Shown piece by piece: positions 8,863 through 17,525 of a stretch of DNA of 50,103 nucleotides. Position 1 is the stretch's first letter. The number at the start of each line of letters is the position of its first letter. Location: assembly GCA_015068525.1 (NCBI GenBank), contig SVKJ01000012.1, positions 1 through 50,103 on the forward strand, in the 5' to 3' direction. Under the pieces are notes generated by a model, which saw only the letters and a program-made list of their open reading frames with translations, searched no databases and had not been told where the DNA came from. The translations under genes and the position numbers were made by a program. The stretch is from Oscillospiraceae bacterium (GTDB lineage Bacteria; Bacillota; Clostridia; UMGS1840; HGM11507).

Positions 8863-9918
8863 TTATATAATAATAAGGTTTTTATCAATTTTTGCTATAG
8901 ATTCAGCACCATTATTTGTAATAATATAAGTATCTTCTATTCTTATACCAAATTTATTTTTAAAATAAAGTCCCGGTTCAACTGTTACAACCATACCTTC
9001 TTTTAAAACATCTTCACTCTTTGCGCTCAGGGTTGGAAATTCATGAATATCAATACCCACTCCATGCCCTAAAGAATGAATAAAATAATCTTTATATGAA
9101 AAACTTTCAATATAATCTCTTGCAATTTTATCAATATCAGAACATTTCACACCTGGTTTTAGTGCTTTGGAAGAAAGAATATGCGCATTATAAACTATAT
9201 CGTAAATTTTCTTTTTTTCTTCGTTTACAGTGCCAAATGCAACTGTTCTTGTCATATCACTTCTGTATCCATTATAAGTTGCACCAAAATCAAACAATAT
9301 AAAATCTCCGTCACAAATTTTTTTATTACTTGGAACTCCATGACAGTCAGCACTTTCCTCTTCATTTACAACAATTGTTGAGAAAGCAGGCTCCTCGCTT
9401 CCTAACTCATTCATTTTATAGTTAAGAAGTGATGCGATTTTACTGGTAGTATCTCCCGCTTTAATGGTTTTTAATACATATAAAAAGGCTTTTTCACTAA
9501 TTTCCTGTGCTTTTTTTATATTTTCAATCTCTTCCTTAGTTTTTACAATTCGTAATTCTTTAGTTATATTTTCACAATCGACCAAGTTTATTTTTTCAGA
9601 CAATTTTTTATAGTTTTTGTGATTTATATATTCAGGATCAATCATTACCTTTTTAAGATTAAGTTCTTTTACCAAATCACATACGCTTTCTATAATTGAT
9701 TTAGTAACACATACAGGTTCAAATATTTCCTGACGTTCAATCATATATTTATATCTTCCGTCAGATAGAACATAAGATTTATTATTTGTAATTAAAAGCA
9801 AAATGTTAGAGGATTTTAATCCTGAAATATATCTTATTTCACTGTCATTTGTAACAATATATCCGTCACAGTTGTTTGTTAGAAGTTTTTCTTTTATTCT
9901 TAGAAGTCTTTTATCCAT
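8863..9918 (-). CDS. pepP: M24 family Xaa-Pro aminopeptidase
   Basis: Dinuclear metallopeptidase that removes N-terminal residues preceding proline. The 351 residues comprise a creatinase-like N-domain (1-125) and the pita-bread catalytic domain. Metal ligands are visible in LFDFGATYNGYRSDMTRT (two Asp), HSLGHGVGIDIHE (His), VTVEPGLY (Glu) and IRIEDTY (Glu). Full length and apparently active. It overlaps aroQ by eight bases and precedes efp. Both genes concern proline-rich peptides, although the conserved linkage may be only positional. Confidence 0.92.
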   Translation of the reverse strand: MDKRLLRIKEKLLTNNCDGYIVTNDSEIRYISGLKSSNILLLITNNKSYVLSDGRYKYMIERQEIFEPVCVTKSIIESVCDLVKELNLKKVMIDPEYINHKNYKKLSEKINLVDCENITKELRIVKTKEEIENIKKAQEISEKAFLYVLKTIKAGDTTSKIASLLNYKMNELGSEEPAFSTIVVNEEESADCHGVPSNKKICDGDFILFDFGATYNGYRSDMTRTVAFGTVNEEKKKIYDIVYNAHILSSKALKPGVKCSDIDKIARDYIESFSYKDYFIHSLGHGVGIDIHEFPTLSAKSEDVLKEGMVVTVEPGLYFKNKFGIRIEDTYIITNNGAESIAKIDKNLIII

Positions 9919-10339
9919 TTATTAGCCCTTCCAGTGCAAGAATATATGAATACGCTCCAAATCCGCTTATCAAGGCTTTTGAGGCTTTTGCAGTCATAAG
10001 AGTCTGCCTGTGTTCTTCCCTTTTAAAAACATTGGAGATATGAACTTCAATAGTATCAATGTTAACTGCTTTTATTGCATCTAATATAGCTCCGGAGTAA
10101 TGAGAATAAGCACCCGGATTTATAATTATACCATCAATTTTACCATAAGCAGAATGAATTGCATTAATAATTTCGCCTTCAATATTACTTTGAAAAAAAG
10201 ATATTTCACATTTTAATTCTTCTGCTTTTTTTAAAAGCATTTCATTTATACTATCTAACGATAATGTGCCATAAATATCCTTTTCTCTTATACCCAACAT
10301 ATTAAGATTAGGACCGTTAATAACCAAAATTTTTTTCAT
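9911..10339 (-). CDS. aroQ: type II 3-dehydroquinate dehydratase
   Basis: Third step of the shikimate pathway, making 3-dehydroshikimate by anti elimination of water. The 142-residue protein has NGPNLNMLGIREKDIYG with the active-site Arg and Tyr, NPGAYSHYSGAI near residue 75, and EVHISNVFKREEHR with the catalytic His near 101. It starts within one base of the upstream gene's stop and overlaps pepP at its end. Confidence 0.97.
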   Translation of the reverse strand: MKKILVINGPNLNMLGIREKDIYGTLSLDSINEMLLKKAEELKCEISFFQSNIEGEIINAIHSAYGKIDGIIINPGAYSHYSGAILDAIKAVNIDTIEVHISNVFKREEHRQTLMTAKASKALISGFGAYSYILALEGLING

Positions 10340-11196
10340 TATTTATTCATCCTTTCATAACATTCTTTCATATATAAAGCATCAATCCCCTGTGTTCCTG
10401 CAGATTCACATATAATAACAGGAGTAAGACCTTTTTTGTATATTATTTCAGCCAAAGGTTCAAACTGAGGGCCATAAACATCATCTGAGAAAGTTAAGTG
10501 TTTCACTTCTCCGCCATTTTGAGAATATTCTATTTTAGAAAAATGAGAATGGAATATTTTGAGTCTGTCTTTACCTAATTTATTTTCTATCTTATTTAAA
10601 ATTTCTTCATAATCCTCTTTTGTTCTGATGCTTCCAAATGTTCTTGAATTAAGATGCCCGAAATCTATTGTAGGAAGAAACGAATCATCAACAAGACAAA
10701 GTTCTATAACTTCATCAAGATTTCCTAACTGATTGATTTTTCCCATTGTTTCAGGACAAATATGAATATCATAATACCCTTCACTTTTTGCTCGTTCAAT
10801 TGTTTTTTTCAAGGTATCCTTTGCATAAAAAAGTGCTTCTTCTCTTGATATTTTAGAGCAAGAGCCACTGTGAACAACAATTCTTTTTGCATCAAGAACT
10901 TTCGATATTCTCAGTGAGTCCATTATATATTCAATACTCTTATTTCGCTTTTCTTCCTCAATGCTTGACAAACTTATATAATACTGGCTGTGAACAGAAA
11001 GATAAATATTATTTTCTTTTGCTTTTTCACATAACAAAGAAGCAGTTTTTTCCGATATTTTAACACCTTTATTGCATTGATATTCATAAGCATTAAGACC
11101 AATTGAATTTAAATACTCGGGCATATCAACAGATGATTTATACCCTGCCTCAGAAAAAGCGAGTGGATTTCCTCCCGGTCCGAATTTTATATCCAT
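10339..11196 (-). CDS. AP endonuclease family 2 TIM barrel, endonuclease IV-like
   Basis: A 285-residue protein with the three-zinc ligand pattern of endonuclease IV: LSVHSQYYIS, IVVHSGSCSK, ICPETMGK, TIDFGHLNS, FHSHFSK and CESAGT in order. The likely role is cutting DNA 5' of abasic sites in base excision repair. The sequence diverges from classical Nfo, so a sugar isomerase-like enzyme cannot be excluded. The start is the ATG at 11196 (MDIKFGPGGNP) with AGGAGG ten bases upstream; the frame to 11256 adds a hydrophobic stretch with no start site. First gene of the aroQ-pepP unit. Confidence 0.75.
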   Translation of the reverse strand: MDIKFGPGGNPLAFSEAGYKSSVDMPEYLNSIGLNAYEYQCNKGVKISEKTASLLCEKAKENNIYLSVHSQYYISLSSIEEEKRNKSIEYIMDSLRISKVLDAKRIVVHSGSCSKISREEALFYAKDTLKKTIERAKSEGYYDIHICPETMGKINQLGNLDEVIELCLVDDSFLPTIDFGHLNSRTFGSIRTKEDYEEILNKIENKLGKDRLKIFHSHFSKIEYSQNGGEVKHLTFSDDVYGPQFEPLAEIIYKKGLTPVIICESAGTQGIDALYMKECYERMNK

Positions 11197-11257
11197 ATTA
11201 ATTATCCTCCTACTTATTACTATTTTTATTATATATAATATCATTAAAAATTTCAAG

Positions 11258-11285
11258 AAAAAAAGCCTTATAAAAGGCTTTTTTT
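11258..11285 (-). terminator. terminator after clpX
   Basis: AAAAAAAGCCTT paired with AAGGCTTTTTTT across a short loop, overlapping the clpX stop codon. T-runs on both strands. Confidence 0.9.
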
Positions 11286-12534
11286 AAGAAGATATTTGTT
11301 TTTTCGTTTCTTTTTTAATTATAACAGGTTTTTCAGTCTTTAAAGAAGCCTTTTTTGTAACAATAACTTTTTCAACATTCCTGAGTGACGGAACTTCAAA
11401 CATAGTTTCCTGCATAATTTCTTCTATAATCGCTCTTAATCCTCTGGCACCTGTATTTCTCTTTATAGCCTCTTTGGCAATGTTTTTAAGAGCATCATCT
11501 TCAAACTCTAATAATACACCGTCAAATTCAAATAATTTTTTATACTGTTTAACAAGTGAATTCTTAGGTTCATTAAGCACAGATACAAGCGCTTTTTCAT
11601 CAAGATTATCAAGAGTAACAATAACGGGTACTCTGCCTATAAATTCAGGAATAAGACCAAATTTAAGTAAATCCTGAGGCATAATCTTCTTAAGAATATT
11701 ATTTGATTTATCACTCTTTATTATAATATCAGAGTTAAAACCTAATGTACTTTTTCCAACTCTTTGTTCTATGATTTTTTCAATACCATCAAACGCTCCG
11801 CCGCATATAAAAAGAATGTTCGATGTATCAATCTGAATAAATTCCTGATGAGGATGTTTTCTTCCACCCTGCGGAGGTACAGAAGCAACAGTACCTTCTA
11901 AAATTTTAAGAAGTGCTTGTTGAACTCCTTCGCCGCTAACATCTCTTGTTATAGAAGGATTTTCGCTTTTTCTTGCGATTTTATCAATTTCATCAATATA
12001 TATTATTCCTTTTTCAGCAAGTTCAACATCATAATCCGCTGCCTGAATAAGTCTTAATAAAATATTTTCAACATCTTCTCCGACATAACCTGCTTCGGTA
12101 AGTGTTGTTGCATCAGCAATCGCAAAAGGAACATTTAATATTTTTGCAAGTGTTTGTGCAAGAAGTGTTTTGCCACATCCTGTTGGACCAAGCACCATTA
12201 TATTACTTTTTTGAATTTCAACATCTTCATATTTTATCTTGGAATTTATTCTTTTATAATGATTATATACAGCAACAGACAGAGCCTTTTTTGCTTCCTC
12301 CTGACCAACAACATACTGGTCTAAGATATCCTTTATTTCAGCAGGTTTTAAAAGTGGTCCGTTATCGTTTGAATATTTTTCCGAATCATCTATTTCTGAA
12401 AAGACAATTTCATTACAAAGTTCAACACACTCATTACATATATTGGCATTTGGACCTGCAATGATTTTATCAACCATATCAGATGTTTTACCACAAAAAG
12501 AGCAACGGCTCTTTTCTATCTTATTTTTATCCAT
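11284..12534 (-). CDS. clpX: ATP-dependent unfoldase ClpX
   Basis: Hexameric AAA+ unfoldase that feeds tagged proteins to ClpP. The 416 residues include an N-terminal zinc-binding domain (C11, C14, C33, C36), the Walker A motif GPTGCGKT near residue 116, pore loop GYVGED, Walker B IIYIDEID, and sensor 2 TGARGLRA. The ClpP-docking loop reads LGF rather than the usual IGF, a conservative change. The C-terminal tail is Lys/Thr rich. It lies 11 bases after clpP on the same strand, so the two form an operon. Confidence 0.98.
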   Translation of the reverse strand: MDKNKIEKSRCSFCGKTSDMVDKIIAGPNANICNECVELCNEIVFSEIDDSEKYSNDNGPLLKPAEIKDILDQYVVGQEEAKKALSVAVYNHYKRINSKIKYEDVEIQKSNIMVLGPTGCGKTLLAQTLAKILNVPFAIADATTLTEAGYVGEDVENILLRLIQAADYDVELAEKGIIYIDEIDKIARKSENPSITRDVSGEGVQQALLKILEGTVASVPPQGGRKHPHQEFIQIDTSNILFICGGAFDGIEKIIEQRVGKSTLGFNSDIIIKSDKSNNILKKIMPQDLLKFGLIPEFIGRVPVIVTLDNLDEKALVSVLNEPKNSLVKQYKKLFEFDGVLLEFEDDALKNIAKEAIKRNTGARGLRAIIEEIMQETMFEVPSLRNVEKVIVTKKASLKTEKPVIIKKETKKQISS

Positions 12535-12545
12535 AAATTCTCCTT

Positions 12546-13127
12546 TTATCTTTTTTCAATAACTTTGTCTATTAAACCATATTCTTTGGCTTCGTAAGCA
12601 GACATAAAATTATCTCTTTCGGTATCTTTACAGATAATATCATAAGGTTTGCCTGTATTAGCACTTAAAATTTCATTCAAATGTTTTTTCATTTTTATAA
12701 TTCTTTCAGCGTGAATCTGAATATCTGTAGCCTGACCTTGTGTTCCTCCTAAAGGTTGGTGAATCATTATTTCACTGTTAGGAAGTGCAAATCTTTTACC
12801 TTTTGCACCGCTTGATAATAAAAATGCACCCATACTTGCAGCCATACCAACACAAATTGTCGATACATCAGGTTTAATATACTGCATTGTATCATAAATA
12901 GCCATTCCTGCAGTAATTGAACCACCCGGACTGTTAATATAAAAACTTATATCTTTTTCAGGATCTTCTCCCTCTAAAAATAACAATTGAGCAACTATTA
13001 AACTTGCTGTTACGTCATTAACTTCTTCTGATAAAAAAATAATTCTGTCTTTAAGCAAACGGGAGTATATGTCATACGACCTTTCACCTCTGCTTGTTTG
13101 TTCTAAAACGTATGGTACCAATGCCAT
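12546..13127 (-). CDS. clpP: ClpP protease catalytic subunit
   Basis: Serine protease forming the tetradecameric chamber used with ClpX. The 193-residue protein has the full triad: S98 in GMAASMGA, H123 in IMIHQPLGG and D172 in TERDNFMSA. Normal length. The ribosome binding site GGAGG is seven bases before the ATG at 13127. It precedes clpX. Between it and tig lies a 274-bp palindrome-ended element that probably contains or displaces its promoter. Confidence 0.98.
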   Translation of the reverse strand: MALVPYVLEQTSRGERSYDIYSRLLKDRIIFLSEEVNDVTASLIVAQLLFLEGEDPEKDISFYINSPGGSITAGMAIYDTMQYIKPDVSTICVGMAASMGAFLLSSGAKGKRFALPNSEIMIHQPLGGTQGQATDIQIHAERIIKMKKHLNEILSANTGKPYDIICKDTERDNFMSAYEAKEYGLIDKVIEKR

Positions 13128-13156
13128 AATAATCGCCTCCGTTATAAATTAATTTT

Positions 13157-13430
13157 AGGCACTCGGAAGTCGAACACCTTATGGTTTAAAATTAGAAATT
13201 TCGCTTAATACGGCAGAAATTCCTGCGAATATACGAAAGTATTATCCTTGAAATTTCTTTGTCTAAAACAAAATTTCTGAATTTTAAACTCTTCGACCTT
13301 AAACGCAGGGAAATTTCTAAGATTTTTAATGCGAAGGACGATGTCAGGCCGTCGCCTTACGAGGACGCCAAATTAAAAAGATTAAAATTTAACAAGTTTA
13401 AGGCATAAGGGGTTCAACTCCCGAGTGCCT
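13157..13430. repeat. 274-bp non-coding element with 27-bp terminal inverted repeats
   Basis: Ends at 13157-13183 and 13404-13430 are inverted copies matching at 24 of 27 positions (outer part AGGCACTCGG, inner part CCTTATG). The inside contains no open frame of note but many short inverted repeats: several GAAATTTC palindromes, GCAGAAATTCCTGC, and a GC-rich patch near 13345 with CGACG/CGTC pairings. This could be a miniature transposable element or a large structured RNA. No flanking target duplication is obvious. Confidence 0.7.
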
Positions 13431-13438
13431 ATAGTTTT

Positions 13439-13466
13439 GAGGTTTAAAACCAAAATTTTAAACCTC
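13439..13466 (-). terminator. hairpin after tig
   Basis: A perfect 11-bp stem GAGGTTTAAAA/TTTTAAACCTC with a six-base loop, just after the tig stop. There is no T-run on the minus strand, so its role as a terminator is uncertain. Confidence 0.45.
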
Positions 13467-13476
13467 AATTAAAATA

Positions 13477-14928
13477 CTATTTATCTGCTTTTTTAGTAGT
13501 TGTTGTTTTCTTGGTTGTAGTCTTTTTAGCAGGTGCTTTTTCTGTTTCTTTTTCAGCAGTTTTTTTAGTAGTAGTTGTTTTTTTAGCAGGTGCTTTTTCT
13601 GTTTCTTTTTTAGCAGTTGTTTTCTTAGTAGCAGGTTTCTTTTCTGCTGTTTCTTCTTCAGCTACAGCATTTTCAACTAAAAATTCAACAGTTTTTGACA
13701 TTTTAAGATCTTCTTTTAAGTCATCAGGGTTGATAAACTGTTTAATCTTATCAACTTCCATATTATAACTTTCAGCCATCTTAGTTAATTCTTTTTCAAC
13801 ATCTTTTTCAGAAACTTCAATTTTTTCCTTGTTTGCAATTTCTGAAAGTGCTAAAGTCATTTTAACCTGACTTTCTGCTCTGTCTTTAAACTGGTTTTTA
13901 AATGCTTCGTTAGTCATACCTGTATATTCAAGATATTTAGAAAGTTCCATACCCTGAGATTGCAGTCTATAACCAAAGTCATTTGCTAAAGATTCACATC
14001 TTTCTTCTATCATACAGTCAGGAATTTCAACTTTAACAAGTTCTACAACTTTTTCTAAAACTGCATTTTCAAATTCCTGCTTGGTTCTTTGTTTTGCATT
14101 TTCGGTTAATTTCTTCTTAATGTCTGCTTTAAGTTCTTTAAAAGTATCAAATTCACTTACATCTTTTGCAAAATCATCGTCAAGTTCAGGATATTCTTTT
14201 TTCGAAATCTTATTTACTTTGATTTTAAATGTTGCATCTTTACCTTTTAAATCTTCAGCATGATATTCCTTAGGGAATTTTACATTTATTTCAGTTTCAA
14301 CTAATTTAGCACCTAAAAGAGCATCTTCAAAACCAGGTATAAACTGACCTGAACCGATTGTTAAATCAAAGTTTTCAGCTTTTCCGCCCGAAAAAGCAAC
14401 TCCATCGCAGAAACCTTCATAGTCTATATTAACGATATCGCCTTTTTCAACTTCGCCGTCTTCTTTTTCAATAATTCTTGCTGTTTTTTCTTTTAAAGCA
14501 TCGATTTCTTTATTTACATCATCACTTTTTACAGTATACTCGTTTTTCTTCGCTTTTATACCTTTATATCCTTTTATTGCCACTTCAGGTTTTAAAGTAA
14601 CTTTTGCAGTAAATACAAAACCTTCTTCAACACTGATGCTTGTAATATCAACTTCAGGTTTAGAAACAATGTCTAACTTAGAGTCTTTAGCTGCTTCTTC
14701 GTATTTTGCAGGAATGATTTCATTAACTGCATCTTCATAAAGCACTTCAACTCCATAATATTTTTCAACCATTTTTCTTGGCACTTTGCCTTTTCTGAAT
14801 CCAGGAATAGAAAAATACTTTTTATTTTTGTTAAAAGCAAAATCTAATCCTTTTTGAAATTCTTCACTTGAAACAACAATTTCTAAAGTTGCTTCCTTTT
14901 TGTTATTCTCTTTAATAGAATAGTTCAT
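13477..14928 (-). CDS. tig: trigger factor with a histone-H1-like basic tail
   Basis: Ribosome-bound chaperone and peptidyl-prolyl isomerase for nascent chains. The ribosome-binding domain contains the signature GFRKGKVPRKM near residue 43. The FKBP domain follows at about 155-240 (GDIVNIDYEGF, FDLTIGSGQFIPGFED), then the helical C-domain. The core ends near residue 422, normal for the family, but a further 61 residues follow that are nearly all Lys, Thr, Ala, Glu and Pro (KKETEKAPAKKTTT repeated). Good ribosome binding site GGGAGG; a TATAAT lies at 14966-14971 without a clear -35. Confidence 0.95.
   Translation of the reverse strand: MNYSIKENNKKEATLEIVVSSEEFQKGLDFAFNKNKKYFSIPGFRKGKVPRKMVEKYYGVEVLYEDAVNEIIPAKYEEAAKDSKLDIVSKPEVDITSISVEEGFVFTAKVTLKPEVAIKGYKGIKAKKNEYTVKSDDVNKEIDALKEKTARIIEKEDGEVEKGDIVNIDYEGFCDGVAFSGGKAENFDLTIGSGQFIPGFEDALLGAKLVETEINVKFPKEYHAEDLKGKDATFKIKVNKISKKEYPELDDDFAKDVSEFDTFKELKADIKKKLTENAKQRTKQEFENAVLEKVVELVKVEIPDCMIEERCESLANDFGYRLQSQGMELSKYLEYTGMTNEAFKNQFKDRAESQVKMTLALSEIANKEKIEVSEKDVEKELTKMAESYNMEVDKIKQFINPDDLKEDLKMSKTVEFLVENAVAEEETAEKKPATKKTTAKKETEKAPAKKTTTTKKTAEKETEKAPAKKTTTKKTTTTKKADK
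13523..13610. repeat. two 31-bp direct repeats inside the tig 3' end
   Basis: Identical 31-bp copies at 13523-13553 and 13580-13610, period 57 bp, encode the repeated KETEKAPAKK unit of the trigger factor tail. Identity at DNA level suggests recent expansion by slippage or unequal exchange. Confidence 0.85.
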
Positions 14929-15002
14929 TTTAGTTTTCCTCCCTAATATAACTCACTAATTAGATATTATATCATATATTTTTTAAAATTTCTACTATTA
15001 TT

Positions 15003-15707
15003 TTACAAAATTTTCTTTGGTGTAAAATTAAGATAATCACTGGATATCAGTTCAAACAAAATCCCATCAATCTCCTCGCAAAAAGCAAGATGATGGCTCC
15101 TTGAATGAAGATGACCGTAATAGCATTTTTTTATACCGTATTCCTTTAATATATAATAAAACAAATTGTTGTTATATTTTCCTTCTTTAATAACAGGCGG
15201 ATAATGCATAAATACAAGCACATCATCAAATCCTGCTTTCTTGGCATCAAGTATTGATTTTTCAAGCCTTCCCGCTTCCCTGTTCTCAATCTTTATTGCC
15301 TCTTCAGTTGTAGGCTTTTTTGTTATATCAATACCTTTCGTTCCACATATTGCGACATTTTTATAAGTATAAAAATTATTGTGGAGCATTTTAATAGTTG
15401 AAATATTATTTTCATTAAAAAAATTATACAACTTGTTAACTGTAAGAAACCAGAAGTCATGATTTCCTTTTGAAATAATTTTTTGACCGTTCAGATTATC
15501 TAAAAATTTAAAATCCAAAACAGCATCTTCTAAATATGTTTCCCACGAAATATCTCCGGGAATAACAACAAGATCGTCTTTTTTTACTAAATTATTCCAA
15601 TTATATTCAAGTTTCTCTATGTAATCTTTCCATACTCCGCCAAAAACTTCCATCGATTTATTTGTATTAAGAGAAAGGTGCAAATCTGAAATAGTAAATA
15701 ATGCCAT
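15003..15707 (-). CDS. calcineurin-like metallophosphoesterase
   Basis: A 234-residue cytosolic phosphoesterase. The five metal and catalytic motifs are in order: ISDLHLS (7-13), PGDISW (about 50), GNHDFW (about 81), MHYPP (about 167) and GHLHSRSHH (about 198). Substrate unknown; relatives hydrolyse nucleotides or phosphodiesters. The start at 15707 has AGGAG eight bases away. It is a single gene, divergent from the DUF1540 gene. Confidence 0.85.
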   Translation of the reverse strand: MALFTISDLHLSLNTNKSMEVFGGVWKDYIEKLEYNWNNLVKKDDLVVIPGDISWETYLEDAVLDFKFLDNLNGQKIISKGNHDFWFLTVNKLYNFFNENNISTIKMLHNNFYTYKNVAICGTKGIDITKKPTTEEAIKIENREAGRLEKSILDAKKAGFDDVLVFMHYPPVIKEGKYNNNLFYYILKEYGIKKCYYGHLHSRSHHLAFCEEIDGILFELISSDYLNFTPKKIL

Positions 15708-15765
15708 TATATTTTTCTCCTGATGTTATATAATATTAATACGGAGTAAAAAGCTCCTTATTTTA

Positions 15766-15826
15766 AACAAGAACCTTAAGAAATTCTAAAGTAATTTAAA
15801 TTACCGGTATTTCTAAAAGCCTTGTT
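15766..15826. promoter_or_regulatory. nested inverted repeat in a divergent intergenic region
   Basis: AACAAG at 15766 and CTTGTT at 15821 enclose AGAAAT/ATTTCT arms and a perfect 14-bp palindrome GTAATTTAAATTAC (15791-15804). It lies between the divergent metallophosphoesterase and DUF1540 genes. It could be an operator or a leader hairpin of the DUF1540 transcript. Confidence 0.4.
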
Positions 15827-15855
15827 ATATTCACAATAAAGAAAGGATTAATACT

Positions 15856-16002
15856 ATGGATAACAAAATTTATTGTAAAGCATGCCACTGCAAATATCAC
15901 AACGAAAACGACGAATGTGAAGCATCAGAAATTATGGTAGGAAATCCAAGTGCTAGTTGTTCTAAAGAAACTTGTTGCGATACCTTCGTTTCTAAAAATT
16001 AG
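15856..16002 (+). CDS. DUF1540 small cysteine-rich protein
   Basis: A 48-residue protein with the DUF1540 pattern: CKACHCKYHNENDECEASEI, then GNPSAS, then ETCCDTF near the end. Seven cysteines suggest a bound metal. DUF1540 proteins are common in spore formers and several are associated with sporulation, but no biochemical role is established. Ribosome binding site GAAAGGA nine bases upstream. It is monocistronic and closed by a bidirectional terminator shared with thrC. Confidence 0.85.
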   Translation: MDNKIYCKACHCKYHNENDECEASEIMVGNPSASCSKETCCDTFVSKN

Positions 16003-16003
16003 C

Positions 16004-16029
16004 AAAAAAGCCGGTATATCCCGGCTTTT
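16004..16029. terminator. bidirectional terminator between DUF1540 gene and thrC
   Basis: AAAAAGCCGG and CCGGCTTTT around a six-base loop, between convergent genes. It overlaps the thrC stop. Confidence 0.88.
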
Positions 16030-17524
16030 ACATATTAAGCCCCGATTTAACAGTTTTCTTCATTTCTTCTTTTTTGCAAATATTATTAAACTTAATTTTT
16101 TTGTCTTTCAGTTCTTTTAATGACTTAGGAATCGTTGTACCTGTCATATCAGATAAGTCCTCAAGTTTGCAAAAATCATTCTTATTTAAATCATAAGTCG
16201 GTGAAACTGCACCTATAACGCTGTTTAAAAATTTATAAGGACTTGCAGTTGATGCAATAACAACAGGTTTTAAATCATTTGTTTCAAAAACATATTTATC
16301 ATATACAGCTTTTGCGACCGCAGTATGAGTATCGATTAGATAGTTATATGTATCAAATGTTTCTTTAATAGTTTCAACTGTTTTTTCATCATCGCAATAT
16401 CCACCATAAAAATTATCTTTAATAATTTTTTGCATATCTTCGGATATTTTATATTTTCCTTCTTTTGAAAGTTCACTCATATATTTTGAAATCAGTTTAT
16501 CGTCTTTATCACTTATTTCATACAGCAATCTTTCAAGATTACTTGAAATTAAGATATCCATAGAAGGAGAAACAGTTAAATTAAATTCTCTGTTTTTATC
16601 ATATATTCCTGTATTTATAAAATCAGTAAGAACATTATTCTTATTTGATGCACAAATTAATTTATCAATCGGAAGTCCCATTTTTTTAGCATAATATGCT
16701 GCTAATATATTACCAAAATTTCCTGTAGGAACAACAACATTGATTTTATCTCCGATTTTTATTTTTTCATCTTTACAAAGTGTTATATAAGATGAAAAAT
16801 AATAAACAATCTGAGGAACAAGTCTTCCAAAGTTTATTGAATTAGCAGATGATAAAACAACACCTTTTTTAAATAATTCATTTTTAAAATCATCATCCGT
16901 AAAAATCTTTTTAACTCCATTTTGGGCATCATCAAAGTTTCCGACAACACCGTTAACCAGGACATTATCTCCTTCCTGTGTTATCATTTGTAATTTTTGA
17001 ATATCAGAAACTCCATCTTTAGGATAAAAAACTATTATTTTAGTTCCTTTAACATCTTTAAAGCCCTCTAAGGCAGCCTTACCGGTATCTCCTGATGTCG
17101 CGACAAGTATTGTAACCAGTTTGTCCTCTCCTGTTTTTTTAACAGAGGTGGTAAGAAGATGAGGAAGAAGTTGTAATGCCATATCTTTAAAAGCACAGGT
17201 TGGTCCGTGCCATAATTCCAAAAAATGCACTCCGTCTTTAAGTTCATATAACGGAGCAATTTCTTCCGTTTCAAATTTTTCTTTTGAATAAGCAGAATTA
17301 ATACAATTATCAAGTTCTTCACTGCTAAAATCAGTAAGATATTTTGACAAAACAAATTTTGCAATATCATTATAACTTTTATTTATTAAGTTTTCTATTT
17401 CATTAAGTTCAACCTGAGGAAAAGACTCAGGAACAAACAAACCACCTTCAGAAGACAAACCTTGCTTTATAGCCTGTGCGGAAGAAACTTTTAAATTATT
17501 ATCTCTTGTACTTGAAAATAACAT
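16028..17524 (-). CDS. thrC: threonine synthase
   Basis: PLP enzyme converting O-phosphohomoserine to threonine. The 498-residue protein is of the longer, fungal/E. coli-like type, starting MLFSSTRDNNLKVSSAQAI. The PLP lysine is in HGPTCAFKDMALQL, and the SGDTGKAALEG and VPTGNFGN phosphate-binding motifs are present. The start at 17524 follows AGGAG by six bases; the frame to 17620 lies inside iscU. It is adjacent to iscU, so it is probably transcribed with the iron-sulfur genes. No other threonine-pathway gene is near. Confidence 0.96.
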   Translation of the reverse strand: MLFSSTRDNNLKVSSAQAIKQGLSSEGGLFVPESFPQVELNEIENLINKSYNDIAKFVLSKYLTDFSSEELDNCINSAYSKEKFETEEIAPLYELKDGVHFLELWHGPTCAFKDMALQLLPHLLTTSVKKTGEDKLVTILVATSGDTGKAALEGFKDVKGTKIIVFYPKDGVSDIQKLQMITQEGDNVLVNGVVGNFDDAQNGVKKIFTDDDFKNELFKKGVVLSSANSINFGRLVPQIVYYFSSYITLCKDEKIKIGDKINVVVPTGNFGNILAAYYAKKMGLPIDKLICASNKNNVLTDFINTGIYDKNREFNLTVSPSMDILISSNLERLLYEISDKDDKLISKYMSELSKEGKYKISEDMQKIIKDNFYGGYCDDEKTVETIKETFDTYNYLIDTHTAVAKAVYDKYVFETNDLKPVVIASTASPYKFLNSVIGAVSPTYDLNKNDFCKLEDLSDMTGTTIPKSLKELKDKKIKFNNICKKEEMKKTVKSGLNM

Positions 17525-17525
17525 T

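Noticed and set aside
12102..12464. 120-residue plus-strand frame inside clpX, and similar long plus-strand frames in thiC, tsf and alaS
   Set aside because: They are antisense shadows of strongly conserved genes with no ribosome binding sites and unnatural compositions.
13157..13430. tmRNA-like or tRNA-like gene: the ends GGCACTC/GAGTGCC with GGGGTTCAACTCCC resemble an acceptor stem and T-arm
   Set aside because: The resemblance follows from the inverted repeat and is present on both strands. There is no D-arm, no CCA, no tag-peptide frame and the T-stem pairs only three bases.
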